Shown: positions 28,986 to 39,809, numbered from the stretch's first letter. The stretch: DNA of 64,000 nucleotides from Mycolicibacterium litorale (GCF_010731695.1 NZ_AP022586.1:2232001-2296000); one strand, 5' to 3'. Numbers and translations are program-made. Notes: generated by a model not told the origin, from the letters alone.

Positions 28986-29414
28986 TCATTGGTACGCGAC
29001 CGAGACTCCATACGCGGCTTGACTCGCCGTGAACCCCTCGTACTCGAGTTGTTCGACGAGCCCCTGGGGTGAGAAGGCCGAAATGCTGAGGTACTCCTGC
29101 GCCTTCTTCACCGCCTGTTCGTTCCAATCGACGGTGATGCTGTCGACCGCGAATGTCGCGTCCGCCGTTGAGAAACCTTCGTACTCCAGTTGGCTGATCA
29201 GACCCTCGCGCGAGAAGGCGGAAATGCTGAGGTACTCCTCCGCCTTGCGGACTGCATTCTGTTGGCTCGCCGGCGACATGGGCATGTGCATATCGACGCT
29301 GTGTTGCGGTCCGCTCATGGTGGGGCTGAACGCCCGAGGCGCAGCAGACGCGGTCGGAGCCACCCCGATGACAATTGCGCCGAGGGTGGCTGCGACGACG
29401 AGTGAACGAGGCAT
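28986..29414 (-). CDS. Secreted protein with two Ltp-type repeats (superinfection-exclusion family)
   Basis: This 142-residue protein has a signal peptide (MPRSLVVAATLGAIVIGVAP, likely cleaved near TASA/AP) and two tandem copies of a roughly 45-residue helical repeat. Both copies share the core KAxEYLSISAFS...GL..QLEYEGF. This is the Ltp / PF07553 'host cell surface-exposed lipoprotein' domain, best known from the superinfection-exclusion lipoprotein of Streptococcus thermophilus phage TP-J34, which blocks DNA entry of other phages. No lipobox cysteine is present, so this version would be secreted or remain as an uncleaved anchor. It stands alone in a segment bracketed by duplicated gene ends. 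A role in phage defence is inferred. Confidence 0.82.
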   Translation of the reverse strand: MPRSLVVAATLGAIVIGVAPTASAAPRAFSPTMSGPQHSVDMHMPMSPASQQNAVRKAEEYLSISAFSREGLISQLEYEGFSTADATFAVDSITVDWNEQAVKKAQEYLSISAFSPQGLVEQLEYEGFTASQAAYGVSVAYQ

Positions 29415-29479
29415 GAGACCTCCTGTGGTTTAGCTGCCTAGTTAATGTCTATCGCTGGGAGATCCGCCATCGTTACGTG

Positions 29480-29495
29480 CGTAAGGGGCCTTACG
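29480..29495. promoter_or_regulatory. Inverted repeat upstream of the Ltp-type gene
   Basis: CGTAAGG-GG-CCTTACG is a perfect 7-base-arm palindrome located about 65 bases upstream of the Ltp-type gene start, in a stretch visibly less GC-rich than its surroundings. It could be an operator for this gene. The rest of the 29415-29627 intergenic segment holds no coding frame I can support. Confidence 0.4.
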
Positions 29496-29627
29496 GACAG
29501 TGAGGCCACCTATGAATTCTGGTTTGCTGTCAGCGGCCTTGCCCGGAGGGTTCGGAAGCCTGCGGCATGCCGGAGGAGTTTGCGGCGGTGAGAGCAGCTA
29601 GCCGTTCGCCTAGCCGGCCAGCAGGGA

Positions 29628-30835
<1,208 letters not shown>

Positions 30836-30927
30836 CTAGTAGCCCCGGCATGTTGCCCCTCCCCTCGCACCGCGAAGCGGCGACTTGTCGGCGGGTCGAA
30901 CTATCGTTCGAGTCATGGGGCCTGAGG

Positions 30928-31207
30928 GTGGTGGTCGCCGAGCTGCAGACCGCCGCCATCGACGACCTGACCCATCCGGAGATGGTGGAAGAGCTCCACC
31001 GGATCAAGCGGGCGGTGTGGGCGCTGCCCAGTGTGGAACACCGGCTCACCGCGCGGCTGATGGACACCTCACCGCATGAGCTGGGGGCCACCTCACCCAC
31101 GCCTCACCGACGCCCTCAAAGACACCGTCGAATCCGGCGGGCTCGGGCAGGTCGCCGGCGTGCCCGCCACCATCGTCGCCACCACCACCGTCGACGAACC
31201 CGAATAG
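30928..31207 (+). pseudogene. Remnant of a 13E12-repeat / DUF222 HNH-type gene
   Basis: Two pieces of a DUF222/13E12-family protein remain. The first (about 30928-31080) reads IDDLTHPEMVEELHRIKRAV then ALPSVEHRLTARLMD and SPHELG, like the DUF222 start. The second, in another frame from about 31103, reads LTDALKDTVESGGLGQVAGV then PATIVATTTVDEPE and stops at TAG 31205-31207; the phrase resembles the part of these proteins before the HNH region. The long middle section is missing and the frame changes, so the gene is dead. 13E12 genes are multi-copy in mycobacteria and often decay this way. Confidence 0.7.
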
Positions 31208-31220
31208 CTTTGGGCGGCGA

Positions 31221-31736
31221 TCACAGCGGTGACGCGCCTCGCAGATGTTCGAAGATCAGCGATGTCTGCGTCCCCGCCACGTCCGCGTCGGCGTTGAGGT
31301 TCTCGACGACGAAGGCGCGGAGATCCTCGGTGTCGCGGGCCGCCACGTGGAGGATGAAATCGTCGGCGCCGGCGAGAAAGTACACGTCCATCACCTGCGG
31401 CTTGCTGCGGATGTGCTGGATGAAGCTGCGGATCTTCCCGCGCGCATTGGACTGCAGCGTCACCGAGATCATGGCCTGAAGGGAGAGGCCGATCGCCGCC
31501 GGATCGATGTCGGTGTAGAAGCCGCGGATGACACCCAGCTCCTGCAGACGCCGGACCCGCCCGTGACAGGTGGACGGTGCGATGCCGATCGACTCCGCGA
31601 GCGCGCTGTTGGAGATGCGGGCGTCGGCGTGCAGGGCCGTCAGGATGCGACGGTCGACGTCGTCGATCTCCGTGAGCCGAACATCCTTCGATGTGCGCGC
31701 CGGCTTGAGCGTGCGATTCGCTGATTCTTCACCCAT
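31221..31736 (-). CDS. aldR: Lrp/AsnC-family regulator of alanine dehydrogenase
   Basis: This 171-residue regulator has an N-terminal helix-turn-helix (LTEIDDVDRRILTALHADARI, then SNSALAESIGIAPSTCHGRV) and a C-terminal RAM effector domain (QVMDVYFLAGADDFILHVAA). It is divergent from ald, the arrangement of AldR (Rv2779c), which activates ald in response to alanine. The ATG at 31736 (MGEESANRT) is favoured; an ATG at 31763 is possible but would lie inside the likely operator. Confidence 0.92.
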   Translation of the reverse strand: MGEESANRTLKPARTSKDVRLTEIDDVDRRILTALHADARISNSALAESIGIAPSTCHGRVRRLQELGVIRGFYTDIDPAAIGLSLQAMISVTLQSNARGKIRSFIQHIRSKPQVMDVYFLAGADDFILHVAARDTEDLRAFVVENLNADADVAGTQTSLIFEHLRGASPL

Positions 31737-31754
31737 ACCAGCACCGTAGCGAAT

Positions 31755-31778
31755 TTCAGCCAAACATATTGTGCTGAA
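31755..31778. promoter_or_regulatory. Predicted AldR operator in the aldR-ald intergenic region
   Basis: The inverted repeat TTCAGC-N12-GCTGAA lies in the AT-rich 90-base region between aldR and ald. AldR is known to bind several sites between these genes in M. smegmatis and M. tuberculosis. Assignment of this exact repeat is inferred. Confidence 0.55.
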
Positions 31779-31827
31779 CTTGAACTTTCTTCACAATTTT
31801 TACAGACAACACTACTCGAGGAGCATC

Positions 31828-32955
31828 ATGCGCGTCGGAATCCCGACCGAGATCAAGAACAACGAATACCGTGTCGCGATCACCCCCGCGGGCGTGGCGG
31901 AACTGGCCAACCGCGGCCACGACGTGCTGATCCAGTCCGGCGCCGGCGAAGGGTCGGCCATCTCCGATGCGGACTTCAAGGCGGCGGGTGCTCAGCTGAT
32001 CACCGGCGCCGACGAGGTGTGGGCGGAGGCCGACCTGCTGCTCAAGGTCAAAGAACCGATCGAAGCCGAGTACTCCCGCATGCGGGAGGGCCAGACGCTG
32101 TTCACCTACCTCCACCTGGCGGCGTCGAAGCCGTGCACCGACGCGCTGCTCGCCTCGCGCACCACCTCGATCGCCTACGAGACCGTGCAGACCGCCGGCC
32201 CGGACGGATCAGTCGCGCTTCCTCTCTTGGCCCCGATGAGCGAGGTCGCCGGACGGCTCTCCGCCCAGGTCGGCGCCTACCACCTGATGCGCACCCAGGG
32301 CGGTCGCGGCGCCCTGATGGGCGGCGTGCCCGGTGTCGCCCCGGCCGAGGTGGTCGTCATCGGCGGCGGGGTGGCCGGATACAACGCCGCCCGCATCGCC
32401 AAGGGCATGGGCGCGCACGTCACCGTCTTCGACCTCAACGTCAACACGTTGCGCAAGATCGACAACGAGAACAGCGGCGCGATCGAGACTCGCTACTCCA
32501 CGACGCTCGAACTCGACGAGGCCGTCAAGAAGGCCGACCTGGTGATCGGCGCGGTGCTGATCCCCGGCGCGAAGGCACCGAAGCTGGTGACCAATTCGAC
32601 TGTTGCGCATATGAAATCAGGTGCCGTGCTCGTCGACATCGCGATCGACCAGGGCGGCTGCTTCGAGGATTCGCGGCCCACAACGCACGACGACCCGACG
32701 TTCACGGTGCACGACACCGTGTTCTACTGCGTGGCCAACATGCCCGGCGCCGTGCCGCGCACGTCCACGTTCGCGCTGACCAACGCCACCATGCCCTACG
32801 TGCTCAAGCTGGCCGACAAGGGCTGGCAGGCCGCATGCCAGGCCGACCCGGCACTGGCCAAGGGTCTGTCCACCCACGCCGGCGCACTGCTCAACGAGCA
32901 GGTGGCCGCCGACCTCGAGTTGCCCTTCACCGATCCGGCGTCCGTCCTCGCCTGA
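31828..32955 (+). CDS. ald: L-alanine dehydrogenase
   Basis: This 375-residue NAD enzyme interconverts alanine and pyruvate plus ammonia, and in mycobacteria also supports redox balance in hypoxia. It has the start [20 protein letters not shown], the catalytic Lys/His regions ([22 protein letters not shown]) and the Rossmann motif [14 protein letters not shown]. The ATG at 31828 has a GAGGAG site and is the first residue of the conserved protein; upstream in-frame codons are in the regulatory region. It ends immediately next to the convergent YchJ-like gene. Confidence 0.96.
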   Translation: MRVGIPTEIKNNEYRVAITPAGVAELANRGHDVLIQSGAGEGSAISDADFKAAGAQLITGADEVWAEADLLLKVKEPIEAEYSRMREGQTLFTYLHLAASKPCTDALLASRTTSIAYETVQTAGPDGSVALPLLAPMSEVAGRLSAQVGAYHLMRTQGGRGALMGGVPGVAPAEVVVIGGGVAGYNAARIAKGMGAHVTVFDLNVNTLRKIDNENSGAIETRYSTTLELDEAVKKADLVIGAVLIPGAKAPKLVTNSTVAHMKSGAVLVDIAIDQGGCFEDSRPTTHDDPTFTVHDTVFYCVANMPGAVPRTSTFALTNATMPYVLKLADKGWQAACQADPALAKGLSTHAGALLNEQVAADLELPFTDPASVLA

Positions 32956-33366
32956 TCAGTCGGCGTCTCCGTCGACATCCCTGTCGACATCCCCGTCGAT
33001 GTAGAACCAGCGCCGGGCTCGAACGGCGAACCGGGACCGCTCGTGCAGCGTCCCGGTCCGCCGGCCCACGCGATAGGCGGCACGGAACTCCACCTCACCG
33101 GCGTCGTCGCCACGCCCACCCGCCACCACGTCGACGATCTCGAGCCCGACCCACTCCATCTCGGTGTCCGGCCTCAGCACCGACGGCCGGGTGCGGGGAT
33201 GCCATGTGCGCCAGGCGTAGTCCAGATCGCCGACCGCATAGGCGCTGTACCGCGACCGCATCAGCTCCTCGGCCGTCTCGGCCTGCCGATCACCCAGGTG
33301 CAGCGGCAGGCAGCACCGCGCGAACGGTTCGCCGGTGCCGCACGGGCACGGATCGGTGGGACGCAC
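32956..33366 (-). CDS. YchJ / UPF0225 family SEC-C motif protein
   Basis: This 136-residue protein has the N-terminal SEC-C zinc motif CPCGTGEPFARCC (a Cys pattern ending CC rather than CH), followed by the UPF0225 core ELMRSRYSAYAVGDLDYAWRTW, and a further conserved region RSRFAVRARRWFYIDG. The function is unknown. The C-terminus is an oddity: codons for DVDRDVDGDAD arise from short imperfect direct repeats (GTCGACATCCC/T) at the 3' end, extending the protein by about ten acidic residues. Confidence 0.87.
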   Translation of the reverse strand: MRPTDPCPCGTGEPFARCCLPLHLGDRQAETAEELMRSRYSAYAVGDLDYAWRTWHPRTRPSVLRPDTEMEWVGLEIVDVVAGGRGDDAGEVEFRAAYRVGRRTGTLHERSRFAVRARRWFYIDGDVDRDVDGDAD

Positions 33367-33378
33367 GTTTTCGAAGGC

Positions 33379-34272
33379 CTACGCGCGCAACAGTTCCGGG
33401 AACACCGTCGCGGTCACCTCACCGACCAGCGGCCGGTTGTTCTCGGCGTCCGGATCGTCAGCGGCCGACCGCGTCATCACCGCCAGGAGCACCCGCTGCC
33501 CCTTCGGTCCGTAGGCGATGCCGACGTCGTTGGTGGTGCCGTAGTCACCACTGCCGGTCTTGTCCGCGGTGGTCCAGCCGACCGGCAGGCCCGCCCGCAT
33601 GCTCGACGTCTCGTTGGCCCGCATCCAGTCCCCCAGGAGTTGACGCTGCGGCGGTGCGAGCACGTCACCGGCGAGAAAGGCCCGGAACCCGCCGGCGAGC
33701 GCCTCGGGAGTGCTGGTGTCCCGCGGATCCCCCGGCACGGCGGAGTTCAACTCGATCTCGAACCGGTCCAGCCGCGAACGCGGATCCCCGATGCTGCGGG
33801 CGAACGCGGTGACCGCGGGTGGGCCGCCGATGTTGCCCAGCAGGATGTTTGCCGCGGCGTTGTCGCTGACCTGCAGGATCGCCTGACACAGTTCGGCGAT
33901 CGTCATGTCACCGCCGACCCGGGGCTCGGTGCGCGGCGAGTTCGGCTTGATGTCGGCCGCGGTGACCGGCAACCGCTGTTCGAGCGACCGCTCGCCCCTG
34001 CCGACGAGCTGCAGAACGTGCGCGGCCAGGTACGCCTTGAACGTCGAGCACATGGCGAACGTGTCCTGCGCCCGGTGCGCCACCGTGCGTCCGGTCTCCA
34101 GGTTGACCCCGAAGACGCCGATCACGGTGCCGTTGGCCCGTTCCAGCGCCTCGAGGCCGCCCGCGGCGGGTTCCGCCAACGCGGGCCGGCCGGCGTAGGT
34201 CGCGAACGCCGCCGCACCGCCCAGCACGGCGGTGGCCGACAACAGTCTTCTGCGGTTCAGGGAATGGGTCAT
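33379..34272 (-). CDS. bla: Class A beta-lactamase, Tat-exported
   Basis: This 297-residue enzyme hydrolyses beta-lactams outside the membrane. It has a twin-arginine signal ([17 protein letters not shown]). The class A motifs are intact: STFK at residues 76-79, SDN at 136-138, the ExxLN omega-loop motif at 172-176 (EIELN) and KTG at 238-240 (DKTGSGDYG). A Cys precedes the active Ser (CSTFK), as in mycobacterial BlaC, but the second cysteine that forms a disulfide in class A carbapenemases is absent from the KTGSGDYG strand. It follows pepR, 41 bases away, on the same strand. Confidence 0.93.
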   Translation of the reverse strand: MTHSLNRRRLLSATAVLGGAAAFATYAGRPALAEPAAGGLEALERANGTVIGVFGVNLETGRTVAHRAQDTFAMCSTFKAYLAAHVLQLVGRGERSLEQRLPVTAADIKPNSPRTEPRVGGDMTIAELCQAILQVSDNAAANILLGNIGGPPAVTAFARSIGDPRSRLDRFEIELNSAVPGDPRDTSTPEALAGGFRAFLAGDVLAPPQRQLLGDWMRANETSSMRAGLPVGWTTADKTGSGDYGTTNDVGIAYGPKGQRVLLAVMTRSAADDPDAENNRPLVGEVTATVFPELLRA

Positions 34273-34313
34273 GCCCCGATGTCACCACGGCCGCCGCCTC
34301 CGGCGCAACGCCG

Positions 34314-35681
34314 TTACCGGCCGACGCGCTGTAGCGATTTCGGCAGCGACGATCTCGACCGGTGCGGACCGAGCACCGCCGCCCCGTACGGACGCCTGAG
34401 CAACTGGCGCGCAACGGCATTGACCTCGTCGAGGGTGACCGCGCCGATCTGCTCCAGTGTGTGGTCGATACTGCGGTGCTTGCCGTAGTTCAGTTCGCTG
34501 CGGCCGATGCGGTGCATCCGGGAACCGGAATCCTCCAGCCCCAGCACCAGACCACCGCGTAACGAGCCCTTGGCGATCCGGCATTCCGACTCGGTGATGC
34601 CGTCACGGGCGACGTCCTCCAGCACGGCCGTCGTCACCCGGGCCACCTCGTCGAACCGATCCGGTTGGCATGCCGCGTAGATCGACAGCGCGCCGCTGTC
34701 AGAGAACGTGTCGACCGTCGAGTACACCGAGTACGCCAGGCCCCGCGTCTCCCGGATCTCTTGGAAAAGGCGGGAACTCAGCCCACCGCCCAGCGCGGTG
34801 TTCAGAACCGCCAACGCCCACCGGTGATCCCAGTGCCGGCCGGGGGTGCGCACACCCATCGACAGATGCGTCTGCTCGGCGTCCCGGTTGATGAGTTGTA
34901 GCGTCGGGTTCCCCGGCACGCGACCGGTGCCCTTGCGGGGCGCGACGGCCTCGTGGCCGCGAATCAGCTTCGGGCCGAAGTACTCCCGGGCCAACGCCAC
35001 GACGTCGTCGTGTTCGACGTTGCCGGCGACCGCCAGCACCATGCGTTCGGGTACGTAGCGCCGGACGTGGAACGAGTGCAGTTGGTTGCGCGTCATCGCC
35101 TCGATGGACTCGACGCTGCCGATGACCGGGCGACCGACCGGGTGTGAGCCGAACATCGCGCTCAGGAAGACGTCCCCGAGGGTGTCTTCGGGGTCGTCGT
35201 CGCGCATCGCGATCTCTTCGAGCACCACGTCACGTTCGATTTCGACGTCCTCGCCCGCGCACCGCCCGCGCAGCACCACGTCGGCGACGAGGTCGACCGC
35301 CAATTCGAGGTCGGTGTCGAGCACGTGTGCGTAGTAGCAGGTGTGCTCTCGGGCGGTGAACGCGTTCAGTTCGCCACCGACGGCGTCCACCGCCTGGGCG
35401 ATGTCGACAGCGGTGCGGGTGGGCGTCGACTTGAACAGCAGGTGTTCGAGGAAGTGCGCGGCGCCGGCCACGGTGGGGCCCTCGTCACGGGAACCGACGT
35501 TGACCCACACCCCGACCGAGGCGGAGCGCACCGAAGGGATCCGTTCGGTGACGACTCGCAGACCTCCCGGCAGCGTGGTGCGGCGCACCATGGACGTCGA
35601 AGTGTCGTCCACGGTGGCCGCGTCCGCGCTTGCCGTGCTGCGCCGCAGCGACTGCCGACTAATTGCCGGCCGTGGTCGCAT
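34314..35681 (-). CDS. pepR: M16-family zinc metallopeptidase
   Basis: This 455-residue protein is related to mitochondrial processing peptidase beta and insulinase. It has the inverted zinc motif HFLEH in [15 protein letters not shown] and the distal Glu in a [15 protein letters not shown] / [10 protein letters not shown] region. It matches Rv2782c and lies directly downstream of gpsI, as there. The ATG at 35681 overlaps the gpsI stop by 23 bases and would add about 40 residues before the conserved [14 protein letters not shown]; an internal ATG at 35591 is an alternative start. Confidence 0.88.
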   Translation of the reverse strand: MRPRPAISRQSLRRSTASADAATVDDTSTSMVRRTTLPGGLRVVTERIPSVRSASVGVWVNVGSRDEGPTVAGAAHFLEHLLFKSTPTRTAVDIAQAVDAVGGELNAFTAREHTCYYAHVLDTDLELAVDLVADVVLRGRCAGEDVEIERDVVLEEIAMRDDDPEDTLGDVFLSAMFGSHPVGRPVIGSVESIEAMTRNQLHSFHVRRYVPERMVLAVAGNVEHDDVVALAREYFGPKLIRGHEAVAPRKGTGRVPGNPTLQLINRDAEQTHLSMGVRTPGRHWDHRWALAVLNTALGGGLSSRLFQEIRETRGLAYSVYSTVDTFSDSGALSIYAACQPDRFDEVARVTTAVLEDVARDGITESECRIAKGSLRGGLVLGLEDSGSRMHRIGRSELNYGKHRSIDHTLEQIGAVTLDEVNAVARQLLRRPYGAAVLGPHRSRSSLPKSLQRVGR

Positions 35682-37947
35682 CAGCGGTCGCGGGCGCCTC
35701 ACCCTTGTCCGAGGACGTGTCCGAGTCGCCTGAACCGTTGGCGGCGGCCTCCTCCTCGGCCACCAGGACCAGCGAGATCTTGCCGCGGTTGTCGATGTCG
35801 GCGATCTCGACGCGCAGCTTGTCGCCCACCTTGGCCACGTCCTCGACCTTGGCGATCCGCTTGCCGCGACCCAGCTTCGAGATGTGCACCAGACCGTCAC
35901 GGCCCGGCAGCAGCGAGACGAAGGCGCCGAAGTCGGTCGTCTTCACCACGGTGCCGAGGAACCGCTCGCCGATCTTGGGCAGCTGCGGGTTCGCGATCGC
36001 GTTGATCTTGTCGATCGCGGCCTGCGCCGCCTCGCCGTTGCTGGCGCCGACGAACACGGTGCCGTCGTCCTCGATGGAGATCGACGCGCCGGTCTCCTCG
36101 GTGATCGAGTTGATCATCTTGCCCTTGGGTCCGATGACCTCGCCGATCTTGTCGACGGGCACCTTGATCGTGGTGATCCGCGGTGCGTACGGGCTCATCT
36201 CGTCCGGCGAGTCGATGGCCTCGGCCATCACCTCGAGGATCGTCAGACGGGCGTCCTTGGCCTGCGACAGCGCGCCGGCCAGCACCTGCGACGGGATGCC
36301 GTCGAGCTTGGTGTCGAGCTGCAGGGCGGTGACGAAGTCCTTGGTGCCTGCGCACTTGAAGTCCATGTCGCCGAAGGCATCTTCTGCGCCGAGGATGTCG
36401 GTCAGCGTCACGAACCGGCGCTCGGTCTTGCCGTCCACCTCGACGTCGTCGGACACCAGACCCATCGCGATACCGGCGACCGGGGCCTTGAGCGGCACAC
36501 CGGCGTTCAGCAGCGACAGCGTCGAGGCACACACCGAACCCATCGACGTGGAACCGTTGGAGCTCAACGCCTCCGACACCTGACGGATCGCGTACGGGAA
36601 CTCCTCGACGCTCGGCAGCACCGGCATCAGGGCCCGCTCGGCCAGTGCGCCGTGGCCGATCTCGCGGCGCTTGGGCGAACCGACGCGGCCGGTCTCACCG
36701 GTCGAATACGGCGGGAAGTTGTAGTGGTGCATGTAGCGCTTGCTGGTCTCGGGCCCCAGCGAGTCGATCTGCTGGGCCATCTTCACCATGTCGAGCGTCG
36801 TGACACCGAGGATCTGGGTCTCGCCGCGCTCGAACAGCGCGCTGCCGTGTGCCCGCGGCACGATCGCGACCTCGGCCGACAACGCGCGGATGTCGGTGAC
36901 GCCGCGGCCGTCGATGCGGAAGTGGTCGGTCAGGATGCGTTGGCGCACCAGCTTCTTGGTCAGCGAGCGGAACGCCGCGCCGATCTCCTTCTCGCGGCCG
37001 GCGTACTGGTCGGCGAGCCGCTCGAGCACCTCGACCTTGATCTCGTCGGTGCGGTTGTTGCGCTCTTCCTTGCCGGCGATGGTCAGCGCCTCCGACAGCG
37101 CCTCGGTGGCCACCGAGGCGACGGCGTAGTAGACGTCCTCGCCGTATTCGGGGAACAGCGGGTAGTCGGCGGTCGGCTTCGCGGCACGCTGCGCCAGCTC
37201 CTGCTGGGCGGCGCACAGCGCGGCGATGAACGGCTTGGCGGCCTCCAGGCCCTCGGCGACCACGCTCTCGGTCGGCGCCTGCGCGCCACCGGCGACCAGG
37301 TCGACCACATTGTCGGTGGCCTCGGCCTCGACCATCATGATCGCGACGTCACCGTCCTCGAGCGCACGACCGGCGACGACCATGTCGAACACCGCCCGCT
37401 CGAGCTGCTCGACGGTCGGGAACGCGACCCAGGTGCCGTCGATCAGCGCGACGCGCACGCCGCCGACCGGACCCGAGAACGGCAGCCCGGCGATCTGGGT
37501 GGACGCCGAGGCGGCGTTGATGGCCACCACGTCGTAGAGGTCCTTGGGATCGAGGCTCATCACCGTGACGACGACCTGGATCTCATTACGCAGCCCGGAT
37601 ACGAACGTCGGGCGCAGCGGCCGGTCGATCAGCCGGCAGGTGAGGATCGCGTCGGTGGAGGGACGGCCCTCGCGACGGAAGAACGAGCCGGGGATACGGC
37701 CCGCGGCGTACATGCGCTCTTCGACGTCGATCGTCAGCGGGAAGAAGTCGAAGTGGTCCTTGGGGCTCTTGCTGGCCGACGTGGCCGACAGGAGCATGGT
37801 CTCGTCGTCGAGGTAGGCGACGACGGCGCCGGCGGCCTGCTGGGCCAGCCGGCCGGTCTCGAAACGGATGGTGCGGGTGCCGAAGCTCCCGTTGTCGATG
37901 ACGGCAGTCGATTCGTACACACCGTCTTCAATTTCAACTACAGACAT
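35659..37947 (-). CDS. gpsI: Polynucleotide phosphorylase
   Basis: This 762-residue enzyme degrades RNA 3'-5' phosphorolytically and can make heteropolymeric tails. It has two RNase PH domains ([20 protein letters not shown] in the first; [22 protein letters not shown] in the second), a KH domain ([20 protein letters not shown]) and a C-terminal S1 domain ([32 protein letters not shown]) followed by an acidic tail. The ATG at 37947 ([12 protein letters not shown]) is chosen; it is downstream of rpsO, separated by a terminator and a long leader. Confidence 0.96.
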   Translation of the reverse strand: MSVVEIEDGVYESTAVIDNGSFGTRTIRFETGRLAQQAAGAVVAYLDDETMLLSATSASKSPKDHFDFFPLTIDVEERMYAAGRIPGSFFRREGRPSTDAILTCRLIDRPLRPTFVSGLRNEIQVVVTVMSLDPKDLYDVVAINAASASTQIAGLPFSGPVGGVRVALIDGTWVAFPTVEQLERAVFDMVVAGRALEDGDVAIMMVEAEATDNVVDLVAGGAQAPTESVVAEGLEAAKPFIAALCAAQQELAQRAAKPTADYPLFPEYGEDVYYAVASVATEALSEALTIAGKEERNNRTDEIKVEVLERLADQYAGREKEIGAAFRSLTKKLVRQRILTDHFRIDGRGVTDIRALSAEVAIVPRAHGSALFERGETQILGVTTLDMVKMAQQIDSLGPETSKRYMHHYNFPPYSTGETGRVGSPKRREIGHGALAERALMPVLPSVEEFPYAIRQVSEALSSNGSTSMGSVCASTLSLLNAGVPLKAPVAGIAMGLVSDDVEVDGKTERRFVTLTDILGAEDAFGDMDFKCAGTKDFVTALQLDTKLDGIPSQVLAGALSQAKDARLTILEVMAEAIDSPDEMSPYAPRITTIKVPVDKIGEVIGPKGKMINSITEETGASISIEDDGTVFVGASNGEAAQAAIDKINAIANPQLPKIGERFLGTVVKTTDFGAFVSLLPGRDGLVHISKLGRGKRIAKVEDVAKVGDKLRVEIADIDNRGKISLVLVAEEEAAANGSGDSDTSSDKGEAPATADATTAGN

Positions 37948-38287
37948 TGACGTCCGTACAGCCTCTCTGAATTCATGCAGCTGTTTCGTCGTCACGCCGG
38001 AACACTCACAGCGGATGAACCACCGGCCTTGATGCGGCTACGGCCGTCGATCGAAGCGGCCGGGGACCTCGCAGGTCACCGGCAGCCACTACCGAAGACC
38101 GCCCGATCAAGCGGGTCCTGGCATGACACACGGGAACGAGACTCGCGGTTGTGCGCGTTTCGCACCCATATTGCGTTCGAGCCGATCGTCGAACACATCC
38201 ATATTACATGGCGGGGTTCTCCAGCCCGAGCCTCGGACGGCCGTGCCGGCGTCGTGCGTGCCGGCCGCTCGGTTGCGGCCCGTTCCG
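37948..38287. other. Intergenic region before gpsI
   Basis: This 340-base gap between gpsI and the rpsO terminator has no coding frame I can support on either strand. It is less GC-rich around 38150-38215 and contains TAATAT/ATATTG stretches that could hold the gpsI promoter. Long untranslated leaders upstream of pnp genes are known sites of autoregulation in other bacteria; nothing specific is recognised here. Confidence 0.5.
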
Positions 38288-38334
38288 AAAAGCCGCGGCC
38301 GGACCCGCCAACCTGGACGGGCCCGGCCGCGGCC
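38288..38334 (-). terminator. Intrinsic terminator downstream of rpsO
   Basis: On the minus strand an 11-base perfect stem (GCCGCGGCCGG at the complement of 38323-38333 pairs with the complement of 38292-38302) closes a loop of about 20 bases and is followed by TTTT. It begins about 20 bases after the rpsO stop. A U-tract of this kind is uncommon in mycobacteria, making the call strong. Confidence 0.82.
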
Positions 38335-38352
38335 GAGTCGAGCGGATCTGCC

Positions 38353-38622
38353 TCAGCGGCGCAGACCCAGCCGGTCGATCAGCGAGCGGTAGCGCTCGAC
38401 GTCGACCTGGGCGATGTACTTCAGCAGCCGGCGGCGACGGCCGACCAGCAGCAGCAGTCCGCGCCGCGAGTGGTGATCGTGCTTGTGCTGCTTGAGGTGC
38501 TCGGTGAGGTCCGAGATGCGTTTGGTCAGCATGGCGACCTGCGCCTCGGGAGAGCCGGTGTCGCTCTCATGCAGGCCGTACTGGCCCAGGATTTCTTTTT
38601 TCTGCTCGGCGGTAAGCGCCAC
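38353..38622 (-). CDS. rpsO: 30S ribosomal protein S15
   Basis: This 89-residue protein binds 16S rRNA in the platform of the small subunit. It has the S15 signature in [19 protein letters not shown] and [22 protein letters not shown]. The length equals the family standard when started at GTG 38622 ([12 protein letters not shown]). It is followed by an intrinsic terminator and then gpsI, the widely conserved rpsO-pnp order. Confidence 0.97.
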   Translation of the reverse strand: MALTAEQKKEILGQYGLHESDTGSPEAQVAMLTKRISDLTEHLKQHKHDHHSRRGLLLLVGRRRRLLKYIAQVDVERYRSLIDRLGLRR

Positions 38623-38741
38623 GAAACTACTCCATTCATCGGTCCGCGGGATATCAAGGATGCCCTTCCGAGAAGGGCGAGTGGCCGCCGCGAACTGCAG
38701 CACACGTCGTTGACGCCGAGGAGTCTACCGCGAGTGGGCGC

Positions 38742-39728
38742 TCAGACAGAATCGCGCAGGATCGCGCGGGCGCGGTCGGTGTCGGCGTTCATCGCGGTGA
38801 CCAGGTCGTCGATCGAGCCGAACTTCTCCTGCCCCCGGATGCGGCCCACGAAGTCCACGGCGACGTGCTGTCCGTAGAGGTCGGCGGAGGTGTCGAGGAC
38901 GAACGCCTCGACGGTGCGGGTGCGGCCGGAGAACGTCGGGTTGGTGCCGACCGACACGGCCGCCTGATAGCGCTCGCCGGGCACGACGGTGCCCATCACC
39001 GGCCCGTGGCCGAGAACGGTGAACCACGCCGCGTAGACCCCGTCGGCGGGGATCGCCGAGTACATCGGCGGCGCGACGTTGGCCGTCGGGAAGCCGAGGC
39101 CCCGGCCCCGCCCGTCGCCGCGGACCACGACGCCCTCCACCCGGTGCGGGCGGCCGAGCGCCTCCGCGGCCGCGACGACGTCACCGGCGTCGACACACGA
39201 CCTGATGTAGGTCGAGGAGAACGTGACGGTCTCGTCGCGGCCGGGGTCCGCCGCCTCGGAGACCAAAGACAGGCTGTCGACGGCGAATCCGAACCGCTCC
39301 CCCGCCTTGCGCAGCAGGTCGACGTTGCCCGCCGCCTTCTTGCCGAACGTGAAGTTCTCGCCCACCACGACATCGACGACGTGCAACCGCTCGACGAGCA
39401 GTTCGTGGACGTAGCGCTCGGGAGTCAGCTTCATGAAGTCCGCGGTGAACGGCATCACCAGGAAGACGTCGATGCCCATCTCCTCGACGAGCTCGGCCCG
39501 GCGGGTCAGCGTGGTCAGCTGCGCCGGGTGGCTGCCCGGGAACACGACCTCCATGGGGTGCGGGTCGAACGTCATCAGCACCGTCGGCACACCGCGCGAG
39601 CGCCCGGCCTTGACGGCGTTGTTGATCAACTCCGCATGTCCACGGTGAACACCGTCGAACACCCCGATGGTGACGACGCATCTTCCCCAGTCCGTGGGGA
39701 TGTCGTCCTGACCCCGCCAGCGCTGCAC
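38742..39728 (-). CDS. ribF: Bifunctional riboflavin kinase / FAD synthetase
   Basis: This 328-residue enzyme makes FMN and then FAD. The N-terminal nucleotidyltransferase domain shows VVTIGVFDGVHRGHAELI and VGENFTFGKKAAGN; the C-terminal flavokinase domain has RGLGFPTANV and the GTNPTFSG motif. The GTG at 39728 (VQRWRGQDD) matches mycobacterial starts; a GTG at 39752 would add eight residues. It is upstream of rpsO on the same strand and divergent from mntR. Confidence 0.94.
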   Translation of the reverse strand: MQRWRGQDDIPTDWGRCVVTIGVFDGVHRGHAELINNAVKAGRSRGVPTVLMTFDPHPMEVVFPGSHPAQLTTLTRRAELVEEMGIDVFLVMPFTADFMKLTPERYVHELLVERLHVVDVVVGENFTFGKKAAGNVDLLRKAGERFGFAVDSLSLVSEAADPGRDETVTFSSTYIRSCVDAGDVVAAAEALGRPHRVEGVVVRGDGRGRGLGFPTANVAPPMYSAIPADGVYAAWFTVLGHGPVMGTVVPGERYQAAVSVGTNPTFSGRTRTVEAFVLDTSADLYGQHVAVDFVGRIRGQEKFGSIDDLVTAMNADTDRARAILRDSV

Positions 39729-39809
39729 GACCGCAAGCCTACGGCGCGCCACGCTCGGTGGCTCCGCTAGATCACCGGATCAGACGTCGATTGCCTAAAC
39801 TTTGTCACT

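Noticed and set aside
34314..35900. pepR starting at 35900
   Set aside because: The added residues lie inside the gpsI coding region and are Arg/Thr-rich antisense-style sequence; ATG 35681 is closer to family starts.
35884..37950. A 688-codon open frame on the plus strand opposite gpsI
   Set aside because: It mirrors the PNPase gene in reverse, with Arg/Gly/Asp/Val-rich composition typical of antisense frames, and no start or ribosome site supports it.
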